In this document: in pieces, positions 50,794 through 59,454 of the stretch | Position numbering within the stretch: position 1 is the stretch's first letter | How the letters are laid out: each line of letters opens with the position of its first letter | NCBI GenBank assembly: GCA_016283355.1 | Contig: JAEEMS010000008.1 | Span: forward strand, 36,477-100,476 | Reading direction: 5' to 3' | From: Elusimicrobiaceae bacterium | GTDB taxonomy: Bacteria > Elusimicrobiota > Elusimicrobia > Elusimicrobiales > Elusimicrobiaceae | DNA: 64,000 nucleotides | Notes under the pieces: generated by a model | Told to the model about the DNA's origin: nothing | The model's database searches: none | Seen by the model: the letters and a program-made list of their open reading frames with translations, nothing else | Position numbers and translations under genes: made by a program

Positions 50794-51977
50794 AGTTGGA
50801 CCTCAGCCAAACAATGGTGTACCAAGTGTTGTAATTCTTCCTCGGACACGATGAGCCCTAACGACCACGCAATCTCGTGCATCATATTTTGTAACAGGGC
50901 AGGTAAACTGTTCTGTAATTCAGACAAAGTAAGCGAACGGTCCATGCGTAAGTAATCTTCCAATACGGTGGCTTGTTTCTTTGCCAATAACGCTCGTACT
51001 GCACGGATATTATTTAATTTAAAACGCAGTTCAAATGTACCGGCACACGGGAGTTTTTCTAAAAATTTGCGAGCCGTTACCAAGAACAACGTTAAATTTT
51101 GGGCCAATGTTTCTACATGGATGGTTTTAGAAGAATGACCATTGACGGTTTCGGCACAGGAAACCACTTGCTTGTTCATCAACAGACCATAGGCATTGAA
51201 TTCTGTCATTTTATAGACGTTGCGTGTGTTGGAAATAATAGTGGCTCCGTCCTGAACGGGAATAAGCGGATAATGTGGGTTGGCCATGATGCCGTAACTG
51301 GCTTTAGCGGAAGATTGTCGAATGAGTTCCGGTAAAAATTTATAGGCAGCTAGCGGTTCTTCAGGATAGAGCGGAACGATGGACATGGTACAAATGCTTT
51401 CTTCCGACACAGAGGCCGTTAGAGTTTTAAGATAGTTGTCAAAGTGCCTTTCTGCTTTATCCTGTAAAATATGGCGTAAGCGTTCGGATTTTTGTCGATG
51501 ATCCAATAACCAGGGTAATTTTTCCGGGTGGACAATCGCTTCCGGACGGCTGGATTGGCCGGTGCGGATATAAGCACGTTTGAGTTTACCTACCAAATGA
51601 GGGGTTAAGTTGCTTTGCGGAATATTCACAACAATAAACATACGTTCTCTGTCGGGGCTGACACAAATATTAATATCCACAAATACAACAGGATCAATAT
51701 AGGTTTGAATAATATCTTCTATCGAATTACGGATTTTTTCGTGGTAGGCAATTCCATTATAAGGCGGGCACGGTTTGTCATTTTTATCGTCCTGCACCCC
51801 TACGATGATTGTACCCCCCAATGCATTGGCAAAAGAAGCGATGGTCTTCGCGAATTTTTCATGATTTTTGGGTAACATGTATTTATAATCCAACTGCTTA
51901 TTTTCCGGCAGTTGGCGTTCACAGAAGGCAACGATATCCTTAAATGTCAATTCGTGAATTGGTTTGTTGAACAACAT
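50790..51977 (-). CDS. AlbA_2 (Schlafen-like) domain protein
   Basis: 395 residues. The N-terminal AlbA_2 domain (about 10-150) shows ENKQLDYKYMLPKNHEKFAK and IASFANALGGTIIVGVQDD, as in proteins thought to bind ATP or nucleic acid. The C-terminal 240 residues match nothing I recognise. The start at 51977 is preferred over 52046 because GAGGGG lies three to eight bases upstream and the longer form would run through the divergent promoter palindrome. Translationally coupled with the prepilin downstream. Confidence 0.8.
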   Translation of the reverse strand: MLFNKPIHELTFKDIVAFCERQLPENKQLDYKYMLPKNHEKFAKTIASFANALGGTIIVGVQDDKNDKPCPPYNGIAYHEKIRNSIEDIIQTYIDPVVFVDINICVSPDRERMFIVVNIPQSNLTPHLVGKLKRAYIRTGQSSRPEAIVHPEKLPWLLDHRQKSERLRHILQDKAERHFDNYLKTLTASVSEESICTMSIVPLYPEEPLAAYKFLPELIRQSSAKASYGIMANPHYPLIPVQDGATIISNTRNVYKMTEFNAYGLLMNKQVVSCAETVNGHSSKTIHVETLAQNLTLFLVTARKFLEKLPCAGTFELRFKLNNIRAVRALLAKKQATVLEDYLRMDRSLTLSELQNSLPALLQNMMHEIAWSLGLIVSEEELQHLVHHCLAEVQL

Positions 51978-52008
51978 AGGCCCCTCGTTATTAGCCCGCA
52001 GGCGTTTT

Positions 52009-52026
52009 AATTTATTATAATAAATT
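52009..52026. promoter_or_regulatory. 18-bp palindrome with overlapping divergent -10 boxes
   Basis: AATTTATTATAATAAATT is perfectly palindromic. It holds TATAAT on the plus strand (52016-52021, seven bases before ATG 52029) and TATAAT on the minus strand (52014-52019, 36 bases before the AlbA_2 start). The two promoters cannot be used at once. Confidence 0.65.
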
Positions 52027-52028
52027 AT

Positions 52029-52775
52029 ATGAATAATCCTATGCAAAATTTAGCCACCGTGATAACCGAAAAGTTCATTGCGGCCGACTCTGTATCGGCG
52101 GCGAAAGCATTGGAATCTTTGGCTACGCATGAAATTATTTTGCTGGTAGGCACACTTAAAGCGCATACGTTAGTATCTTGTTTTAACCCGATGAATCCGG
52201 CGAAAGCAGCCGCTGTACTACGGCGTTTGCCGCTTAAGCAAGCTTCCTACGTGCTAATGCACTTGGAGGTGCCCCAAGCCGCCAAATTGTGGAAGGAATT
52301 TTCTGCTCCGTACCGAGAGCGCTTGCGTATGGGATTAGAAAAACCATTTATTGCGTTACTGGAGCAAGCCGGAGGATATCCCAAGGATAGCGTGGGTTGT
52401 TTGATGAAAACGGATTTTGTAGCGATTCGCACGGATGTAAAAGTGGGTGCACTTGTGGAACGGCTTAAAAATTTGCCACGTAAAAAACTCCCGTTGGCCT
52501 GTTGGATAACAGGAAAAGAGGGGGAGTTAAAAGGTGTTATCCGCACTGCAGAGTTGGTGTTTTATAACGCAAATTCCGTGTGTGGTTCTGTTATGGAAGC
52601 GGTTTCCCCGTTGCATTTGCAGGACAACGTTCTTAAAGCGCGAGCGCAATTTGAGCATCAACAAACAGCCATCTTGCCTGTAGTAGACGAACAGAATGTT
52701 ATGTTGGGTGTATTGGAAAAGATTCAACTTCCGCCGGAAGAGAAAAATTCTCTTTGGAAACGTCTGACACATTAA
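52029..52775 (+). CDS. MgtE-type N-domain plus CBS pair, no membrane part
   Basis: 248 residues, soluble. The first 125 residues resemble the MgtE intracellular N domain (FNPMNPAKAAAVLRRLPLKQASYVLMHL, repeated Leu/Ala helical units), followed by two CBS domains (about 128-240) with GCLMKTDFVAIRTDVKV and VCGSVMEAVSPLHLQDNV. In MgtE this part senses Mg2+ and closes the channel; here the channel domain is missing and the frame ends cleanly before a terminator. Role unknown; it may regulate another protein or bind nucleotide. Confidence 0.78.
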   Translation: MNNPMQNLATVITEKFIAADSVSAAKALESLATHEIILLVGTLKAHTLVSCFNPMNPAKAAAVLRRLPLKQASYVLMHLEVPQAAKLWKEFSAPYRERLRMGLEKPFIALLEQAGGYPKDSVGCLMKTDFVAIRTDVKVGALVERLKNLPRKKLPLACWITGKEGELKGVIRTAELVFYNANSVCGSVMEAVSPLHLQDNVLKARAQFEHQQTAILPVVDEQNVMLGVLEKIQLPPEEKNSLWKRLTH

Positions 52776-52790
52776 ATTTCTTTTCCTTTT

Positions 52791-52822
52791 AAAAAGGGCC
52801 CAGATTTTTCTGGGCCCTTTTT
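52791..52822 (+). terminator. terminator after MgtE-like gene
   Basis: AAAAAGGGCCCAGA, TTTT loop, TCTGGGCCCTTTTT. Confidence 0.92.
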
Positions 52823-52897
52823 GCCTTTACACGTAGGCCCAAAGACCCTTGAGTTTATTCCTCTTAACTCATATACTGAAGGAAAGGAGAGAAGAAA

Positions 52898-54379
52898 ATG
52901 AAAAAAGTTATTTATTTATTCGTGGGTATATTGTTCGCGTTGCCGTTATCCTTATCGGCCAAAACACTTACTATTTATCATACAAGCGATACCCATGGTT
53001 TTTTCTATCAAGAAGCAGGGAGAGGAGGATTTGGTGTTTTATCTTCCTTAATTCGTAGTGGCTCTAAAAACTACTTGTTGCTGGACAGCGGGGATTTTGC
53101 CAACGGTTCCCCCGAGGCAAAAAATTCAAAAGGTGAAAAATCCGTTGTAATGTTTAATAAGCTGAGATACCACGCCACAACCATCGGAGATCATGAATTT
53201 GATTTTAAAGAAGAAGGGTTAGAAAAGATATTAGCGTCGCTTACTATGCCAGTACTTGCAGCTAATTTTGTGTTTAAGGATACACAGACATACCCAGACC
53301 ACGTGCAACCCTACAAAATATACGATGTAGATGGAGTACGTGTGGCGGTAATCGGGTTGGCGAACGCTACTCCTACCAAACCTGTGACTCGCTATGAGTT
53401 TTTGGATCCGTTGAAAAGTATTGAACGGGTTTTGCCGGAAGTAGAAGCGCAAAATCCCTCTTTGGTGGTGGTAATCGTGCACGATTCTGTACAAGATGAT
53501 GTTCATAACGTGGAAAATTATACGTTAGATATTGCACATCGTTTTCCGGGGCGCATTCATTTAGTATTGGGAGGGCACGCTCACAAAGTAATTCAAAATT
53601 ACAGAGAGGGTAAAACGGTTTATGTGGAAAGCGGTTATGCTCTAAGAGGAGTAAGTAAGGTTTCTGTTTCTATTAACGATGAAACCGGAAAAGTAGAAAA
53701 AATTTCATCTTCTTACGTGCCGCTATTTGCAGCTACGTTTGGTGAAGATCCAGATGTTTCGTTTTGGTCCGATAATTTGAAAGATCCGTGCCAGGATATC
53801 TATGTGGGGAAGATTCCTGTACCCTTAGTTAAAAAACAAAAATACGGATTTATTTTGGATTCTCCTATTAGCAATTGGCTAGCAGACCTGATGCGGCAAG
53901 AAGTGGGTACCCCTATTGCCATTAACAACAATGGAGGGCTGCGGAACGATTTAGCGGCAAATATGGCAATAACAGAATGTGACCTGTTAGAACTCTTTCC
54001 GTTTGATAACCAATTGATGGTTGTTGAAGTGGATGGAAAATTTTTGAAAGAATTCGTTTCAAGCACACTTGGTCTGTTTTCTTATTCGGGTATGAAGATA
54101 GGCGTATTGAAAGATGAAGATGGAAATTGGTACGTGGATGCTATCACGGTTAACGGAGAACCGTTAAAAGAAACAAAAATTTATCAGGTAGCCGTTTCCG
54201 ATTTTGTGGCATCGGGGCAAATGGAGGCGCGGTTGTTTTCCCAAATTGATGAAGGGAAAAAACACGAAGTGGGTATATTCTTGCGAGAATTGTTACGACG
54301 GGATCTGAAGAATTCGCAACCAAGTGAGCATTATGCGGAAATATATATTCCGCGTATTTTTCGCGAGATAGACCATTAA
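52898..54379 (+). CDS. periplasmic 5'-nucleotidase / UshA-family metallophosphatase
   Basis: 493 residues. Signal peptide (MKKVIYLFVGILFALPLSLSA), metallophosphoesterase domain (about 24-280) with YHTSDTHGFF, LLDSGDFANGSP, TIGDHEFDF and LGGHAHKVI, then the C-terminal 5'-nucleotidase domain (about 310-480) with NNNGGLRNDL and LFPFDNQLMVVEVDG. It hydrolyses nucleotides or related phosphate esters in the periplasm for salvage. AAAGGAG before the start. Confidence 0.92.
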   Translation: MKKVIYLFVGILFALPLSLSAKTLTIYHTSDTHGFFYQEAGRGGFGVLSSLIRSGSKNYLLLDSGDFANGSPEAKNSKGEKSVVMFNKLRYHATTIGDHEFDFKEEGLEKILASLTMPVLAANFVFKDTQTYPDHVQPYKIYDVDGVRVAVIGLANATPTKPVTRYEFLDPLKSIERVLPEVEAQNPSLVVVIVHDSVQDDVHNVENYTLDIAHRFPGRIHLVLGGHAHKVIQNYREGKTVYVESGYALRGVSKVSVSINDETGKVEKISSSYVPLFAATFGEDPDVSFWSDNLKDPCQDIYVGKIPVPLVKKQKYGFILDSPISNWLADLMRQEVGTPIAINNNGGLRNDLAANMAITECDLLELFPFDNQLMVVEVDGKFLKEFVSSTLGLFSYSGMKIGVLKDEDGNWYVDAITVNGEPLKETKIYQVAVSDFVASGQMEARLFSQIDEGKKHEVGIFLRELLRRDLKNSQPSEHYAEIYIPRIFREIDH

Positions 54380-54410
54380 GCATGTAAGGGTAATGTAATA
54401 AATTTTGCAT

Positions 54411-54440
54411 AAAATTCCCGGGTTTTAACCCGGGAATTTT
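54411..54440. terminator. bidirectional terminator
   Basis: Perfect palindrome AAAATTCCCGGGTT / AACCCGGGAATTTT between convergent genes. Confidence 0.92.
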
Positions 54441-55246
54441 TATTTTTTATAGAACTTTTCGATTTCTTTCCATGCTTCTTCGGCTGTTTCCACAATTGGT
54501 ATGGCCTTTGCATCTTCGTGCGAGATAACGCCGTAACGGGCCAAAGCATTGATATTTATAACGTCATTCCAAAATTCTTTTCCTACAAGAATAACGGGAA
54601 TCCGTGTTTTTTTGCCGGTTTGTACCAGCGTTAAAATTTCAAAAAGTTCGTCGAAAGTTCCAAATCCGCCGGGGAAAACCACAAACGCTTTTGAACGCAT
54701 GACAAAGTGTATTTTGCGGATGGCGAAATAATGGAACAAAAATGCCATGTTGGGGGAAATATATTTATTGGGAAATTGTTCGTGCGGCAGTGTGATATTT
54801 AACCCAATAGAAGTACCACCGGTTTCGTATGCACCGCGGTTTGCGGCTTCCATCATACCGGGACCTCCGCCGGTAACTACGGCAAAACGTTTTTTAGATT
54901 TTTTAATAACGATTTGAGCGAAACGGCGAGCTTCCTCATAATAATGAGAGAGACTTGCCAATCCTTTTGCCTCTTCTAACTTATGTTGCAAATTTTTGTT
55001 GGAAGGATTTTGTTTGAGGGCTTTTTCCGCCAATTTTACTTTTTGTAAAGCTGCTTTTTTGTCCCCAATACGAGCACTACCGAAACAGACGATGGTATCG
55101 GTAATATTGAAGTGCTTAAAATATAATTCCGGCTTTAGCACTTCCAATTCCATACGAACGGGACGCATAATATCGTGTTTAAGCAGTTCCACATCTTCGT
55201 ATGCTTTGATATAAGAATTAGGATGATTGGTTGTTTTTGGTGCCAT
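54440..55246 (-). CDS. LOG-family protein (TIGR00730-like)
   Basis: 268 residues. VVTGGGPGMMEAANRGAYETGG and PGGFGTFDELFEIL are the two LOG signature motifs (GGGxGxM and PGGxGTxxE); members cleave nucleotide 5'-monophosphates to free base and ribose 5-phosphate. The N-terminal 80 residues are an extension with Lys/Glu-rich helix. It follows dxs by nine bases, in the ispA-dxs-LOG operon. Confidence 0.88.
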   Translation of the reverse strand: MAPKTTNHPNSYIKAYEDVELLKHDIMRPVRMELEVLKPELYFKHFNITDTIVCFGSARIGDKKAALQKVKLAEKALKQNPSNKNLQHKLEEAKGLASLSHYYEEARRFAQIVIKKSKKRFAVVTGGGPGMMEAANRGAYETGGTSIGLNITLPHEQFPNKYISPNMAFLFHYFAIRKIHFVMRSKAFVVFPGGFGTFDELFEILTLVQTGKKTRIPVILVGKEFWNDVININALARYGVISHEDAKAIPIVETAEEAWKEIEKFYKK

Positions 55247-55255
55247 AATTCCTCT

Positions 55256-57109
55256 CTATTTTGTTTGTTGTAAAATCGTCTCGGCAATTTTTTGTACCGA
55301 TATCCCTAGTTGATCGTAAAGTAGTGCGCTTTTTCCATGCTCCACAAACTCGTCCCCAATGCCCAACCGGGTAAGCTGGACGGAAGATTTTTGATCAGCT
55401 AAGTATTCAGCCACAGCCGAACCAAAACCGCCGGCAAGCATGTTATCTTCCACTGTAAATAAACGGGGGGATGTTCCAATGGCTTCTTCGATAACACATG
55501 TATCAAGTGGTTTAACAAAACGCATATCGATTACACCACAATCTATACCGTGTTCTTTGAGTAGTGCGGCGGCTTCGACTGCAGGATGTACACGGTTGCC
55601 GATAGCCAAAATAGTAGCATCTTTTCCTTTTTTCATCCAGCGGCCTTTTCCGATAGGAAGTTTTTTTAGTTCTTCATCTAATGCTACTCCAAAACCGGCT
55701 CCCCGCGGATAGCGAAGTACGAAGGGAGCTTTGGCTTCAAAAGCGGTTTTAAGCAAATGTTGCAATTCGTTTTCATCAGCCGGTGCTGCCATAATTAAAT
55801 TGGGGATGGAACGTAAGAAACTGATATCAAATACGCCGTGATGTGTAGGGCCGTCTTCCCCGACAATTCCACTGCGATCTAGCGCAAATACAACGGGTAG
55901 ATTTTGTAAGCAAATGTCGTGCAAAATTTGGTCATAACAGCGTTGTGCAAATGTGGAATAGAGTGCAACGACGGGTTTTACGCCGCCGGCCGCTAATCCG
56001 GCCGCAAAAGTGGCAGCGTGTTCTTCCGCAATTCCTACATCAAAATAGCGGGAGGGAAATTTGTCGCGGAAGGCATCCAGCCCGGTGCCTTCTGGCATGG
56101 CCGCGGTAATGGCTGCGATAGAAGGATCTTTCTCTGCCAGCTTTACCAAAGCGTTAGAAAATGCCTTAGTAAAAGTAACTGTATTGGATTTGCCCAGCAT
56201 GTCTCCGGTATCTACATCAAAAATGCCTACGCCGTGGAATTTGGTGGGGTTGAGTTCGGCGGGTTCGTATCCTTTTCCTTTTTTCGTTACCGTGTGTAAG
56301 ATAACAGGCCCCTTGATATCTTTAATCGTTTCCAATACTTCCAAGAGCGCAGCCAAATCGTTACCGTTGACCGGGCCGAAATAGCGAAACCCCATTTCTT
56401 CAAATAAGGTCCCCGGAAATAAAATGGAGCGGGCCCGTTTGGCCAGTTTGGCAGCATTGTTACCCAGTTCATCAAAACGTTTTAAAAAATTGGTGGCTTT
56501 TTCTTCCGCCAGTTGCACGTATTTGGTAGCCAGTAGTTTAGTTAAAGCTTTCCCCAGAGCACCCACCCGTTGTGAGATGAACATTTGATTATCATTCAAA
56601 ATAACAAGTAAATCTGTGCGTAACAGCCCCGCATTTTGCATGGCTTCGTAGGCCATGCCTCCCGTCAAACAACCGTCCCCTACTAAGGCAATTACTTTGT
56701 GATTTTGCTTGCGTTGATCGCGCGCAATGGCCAATCCGAGTGCTGCGGATATGGCGGTGGAAGCGTGACCCACACCAAAAGCATCATAGGGGCTTTCTTT
56801 GCGTTTTGGAAAACCGCTGAGTCCCCCTTTGGTGCGAATGGTAGAAAATTTTTTTTGCCGTCCGGTTAGCAGTTTATGCGCATACGCTTGGTGCCCGGTA
56901 TCAAAAACGATTTGATCTTCCGGCGTGTTGAAAACATAGTGAAGGGCTGTAATAAGTTCAACAGCTCCCAAACTGGACCCCAAATGCCCCCCATTTTTAC
57001 TGGCAGTAGCCAAAATGGTTTCGCGCAGTTCTTGGCACAACGTCGGTAAAAGCTCTTTTTTAATCAAACGCAAATCGTGCGGAGTTTGAATGTTGGGCAG
57101 TACTTTCAT
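55256..57109 (-). CDS. dxs: 1-deoxy-D-xylulose-5-phosphate synthase
   Basis: 617 residues. TPP enzyme that starts the MEP isoprenoid pathway from pyruvate and glyceraldehyde 3-phosphate. Motifs: GHLGSSLGAVELITALHYVF, FDTGHQAYAHKLLTGR, GDGCLTGGMAYEAMQNAG, DNQMFIS, VGIAEEHAATFAAG and HHGVFDISFLRSIPN. It lies nine bases after the prenyl synthase gene, as in many bacteria. Confidence 0.96.
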   Translation of the reverse strand: MKVLPNIQTPHDLRLIKKELLPTLCQELRETILATASKNGGHLGSSLGAVELITALHYVFNTPEDQIVFDTGHQAYAHKLLTGRQKKFSTIRTKGGLSGFPKRKESPYDAFGVGHASTAISAALGLAIARDQRKQNHKVIALVGDGCLTGGMAYEAMQNAGLLRTDLLVILNDNQMFISQRVGALGKALTKLLATKYVQLAEEKATNFLKRFDELGNNAAKLAKRARSILFPGTLFEEMGFRYFGPVNGNDLAALLEVLETIKDIKGPVILHTVTKKGKGYEPAELNPTKFHGVGIFDVDTGDMLGKSNTVTFTKAFSNALVKLAEKDPSIAAITAAMPEGTGLDAFRDKFPSRYFDVGIAEEHAATFAAGLAAGGVKPVVALYSTFAQRCYDQILHDICLQNLPVVFALDRSGIVGEDGPTHHGVFDISFLRSIPNLIMAAPADENELQHLLKTAFEAKAPFVLRYPRGAGFGVALDEELKKLPIGKGRWMKKGKDATILAIGNRVHPAVEAAALLKEHGIDCGVIDMRFVKPLDTCVIEEAIGTSPRLFTVEDNMLAGGFGSAVAEYLADQKSSVQLTRLGIGDEFVEHGKSALLYDQLGISVQKIAETILQQTK

Positions 57110-57118
57110 AGAAACCTC

Positions 57119-58129
57119 TTAATACGTGCGTGTTTTGAAAAATTCGGCCATTTCGTAGAGTGGCCATAAATTTTTCTTCTTGACGGTTTTCAATTTGTTT
57201 AATGCTTTTTGGGCATTTGCAATTAAAAGTTGGGCATGCTTGCGGCTCCCTTCCAAACCATACAAACTGACGAAGGTTAATTTACCGTTTTCTTTGTCGC
57301 TATTGGATTTGCCTAACTGTTTTGCGCTGGAGGTCACATCCAGAATATCATCTACTATCTGAAATACTAAACCGATGTTGTTGGCGTAAGTTTTGATGTG
57401 TTTTAAATCCGCTCCTTTTACGCCGGCTAACAATGCTCCGCTTTCTACACTTCCGCGGATAAGCGCCCCTGTTTTGTTGGCATGGATGTAATTTAAAATT
57501 GTTTCCGGCGTTGTTTCGGCCGTGTGGGGGGGAAGCATAAAATAACGCAACGATTTATCTGCTAAGGGTTTGGATATTTTGCGGATTTTTTCTGCCCGGA
57601 AGCTACGCGCATCCTGCGTTCCCATCCCTTCGGCGTACACATCGGCCACTTGTCCGCCCACCATCCCGGAAGCTCCGGCACAGTTTGCAAAATTTAAAAG
57701 AGCATTTAGGGTATTTTCAGCCCCGATAGATTTTACTTTTCCGTTTTGCGCAAATACTTCAAAAACATAAGTAAGTAATGCATCACCGGCCAATAAAGAT
57801 AAATCTTCCCCGAAAATCTTGTGATTGGTGGGTTTGCCACGGCGCAAGGAATCGTTATCCATAGAAGGTAAGTCATCATGAATAAGTGAATAGGTATGCA
57901 ACATTTCCACCGCACATGCTGCGGGTAATACATCAGTGGCTTTTTTGCCAAAAGCTTCCGCTGTGGCCATCAATAGAATGGGGCGCACACGTTTGCCTCC
58001 CGCTTGAAGTGAATAATTCATAGCATCCGTTAAAATTTTAGGAGCATTTTTAATCTTGCCGATGTATTTGGTAAGATTTTTCTCAATCAATTTGGCACGT
58101 TCTTTTTGATAATTTTGAAATTGGTTCAT
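57119..58129 (-). CDS. ispA: polyprenyl (farnesyl/geranylgeranyl) diphosphate synthase
   Basis: 336 residues. All-helical prenyltransferase. First Asp-rich motif in SLIHDDLPSMDNDSLRRGKP, second in FQIVDDILDVTSS, plus GGKRVRPILL. DDLPSMDND (DDxxxxD) marks the bacterial short-chain class; chain length cannot be settled by eye. First gene of the operon with dxs and LOG. GAGG ribosome site. Confidence 0.9.
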   Translation of the reverse strand: MNQFQNYQKERAKLIEKNLTKYIGKIKNAPKILTDAMNYSLQAGGKRVRPILLMATAEAFGKKATDVLPAACAVEMLHTYSLIHDDLPSMDNDSLRRGKPTNHKIFGEDLSLLAGDALLTYVFEVFAQNGKVKSIGAENTLNALLNFANCAGASGMVGGQVADVYAEGMGTQDARSFRAEKIRKISKPLADKSLRYFMLPPHTAETTPETILNYIHANKTGALIRGSVESGALLAGVKGADLKHIKTYANNIGLVFQIVDDILDVTSSAKQLGKSNSDKENGKLTFVSLYGLEGSRKHAQLLIANAQKALNKLKTVKKKNLWPLYEMAEFFKTRTY

Positions 58130-58197
58130 AAATTCCTCTTTTTTAAGGACTTTCTTCTATTATACCTTAATTTGCTGCATAGTCGTTTTCTTTTTTA

Positions 58198-58203
58198 TAT
58201 ACT
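58198..58203 (+). promoter_or_regulatory. -10 box of hydF, leaderless type
   Basis: TATACT six bases before ATG 58210; no Shine-Dalgarno in the gap. Confidence 0.5.
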
Positions 58204-58209
58204 TAAAAT

Positions 58210-59382
58210 ATGGTACAAATCAATCGGCCGCATATCGGCATTTTCGGAAAAATGAACGCGGGGAAAAGCTCGCTGATCAATGCACTTGTAGGACAAGATG
58301 TATCTGTTGTATCGGAAACACCCGGCACAACTACGGATCCCGTCAAAAAAACGATGGAAATTTTGGGTATCGGGCCGGTAGTGTTGGTAGATACGGCTGG
58401 GATTGATGATGTTTCTGTGTTGGGAACCAAACGTGTACAACGTACGCAAGACGCATTGGACCAAGTAGATTTGGCGATTTTGGTCTTTGCCGGAAATTTT
58501 GATGAATACGACAGGGGCCTCATGGAAACATGTTTGTCACGCCGGGTCCCGTTTTTCTTTGTGCAAAATAAAACAGATTTACAACATACCAATGTGGAAA
58601 TCAAAGGGGTAGAGGTAATTGATTTCAGTTGTCAGCAACCCAATGTCAATGTGCTTTTGCGTGCCATTCAAACCTACTTGCCTAAGAGTTCTTACTCCGC
58701 AGAGGTGATTTTGGATGACTATGTAAAAGCCGGAGAAGAAGTGGTACTAGTGATCCCCATTGATGCTTCTGCGCCTGAGGGGCGGTTAATTTTACCGCAA
58801 GTGCAAACCATTCGTAATTTGTTAGATATCGGTGCGACGGCTGTTTGTGTAAAGGATACAGAGTTGCGGTCTTATTTACAGCAACATACCCCTAAACTTA
58901 TTGTGACCGATTCTCAAGCATTTAAATACGTCAGTTCTGTCGTGCCTGTTACCATTCCTTTGACCAGTTTTAGTATTTTATTTTCCCGATTAAAAGGAGA
59001 TTTTCCGGCATTTTTGAAAGGGACGCCCGTCATCAGTCGTTTGCAAGATGGAGATAAAATTTTAATGTTGGAATCTTGCTCGCACAGCATCAATAAATGC
59101 GATGATATCGGGCGGGTAAAAATTCCGGCGTTGCTTGAGCAATTTACCGGGAAAAATTTGTATTTTGATATGGTAACTAATTTGGATCCGTTACCGGAGG
59201 ATTTATCCTCCTATCGTTTGGCGATCCAATGCGGCGGATGTATGGTAACGCGCACGCAGATTATGCGACGATTGGAAATTTTAAAAACAGCCGGCGTGCC
59301 TATTTCCAATTATGGGATGACCATTGCCTATTGTAGCGGTATTTTTGAGCGGGTAACAGAAATTTTCCGCAAAAGACGGTAA
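58210..59382 (+). CDS. hydF: [FeFe]-hydrogenase maturation GTPase HydF
   Basis: 390 residues. HydF is the scaffold that assembles the 2Fe part of the H-cluster. N-terminal GTPase domain (1-165): Walker A in GKMNAGKSSL, DTAGIDD, NKTD. Dimerisation domain, then the C-terminal cluster domain with CSHSINKCDDIGRVKIP and CGGC, giving the conserved cluster ligands. HydE, HydG and the hydrogenase itself are not in the window but are implied. Confidence 0.93.
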   Translation: MVQINRPHIGIFGKMNAGKSSLINALVGQDVSVVSETPGTTTDPVKKTMEILGIGPVVLVDTAGIDDVSVLGTKRVQRTQDALDQVDLAILVFAGNFDEYDRGLMETCLSRRVPFFFVQNKTDLQHTNVEIKGVEVIDFSCQQPNVNVLLRAIQTYLPKSSYSAEVILDDYVKAGEEVVLVIPIDASAPEGRLILPQVQTIRNLLDIGATAVCVKDTELRSYLQQHTPKLIVTDSQAFKYVSSVVPVTIPLTSFSILFSRLKGDFPAFLKGTPVISRLQDGDKILMLESCSHSINKCDDIGRVKIPALLEQFTGKNLYFDMVTNLDPLPEDLSSYRLAIQCGGCMVTRTQIMRRLEILKTAGVPISNYGMTIAYCSGIFERVTEIFRKRR

Positions 59383-59409
59383 CGTATGTAATTTGTTTTG
59401 AAGTATTAT

Positions 59410-59439
59410 AAAAACCCCCGTCCGCTGACGGGGGTTTTT
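59410..59439. terminator. bidirectional terminator between hydF and fba
   Basis: AAAAACCCCCGTC, loop CGCT, GACGGGGGTTTTT. Confidence 0.92.
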
Positions 59440-59454
59440 ATCTGTGAAATTTTA

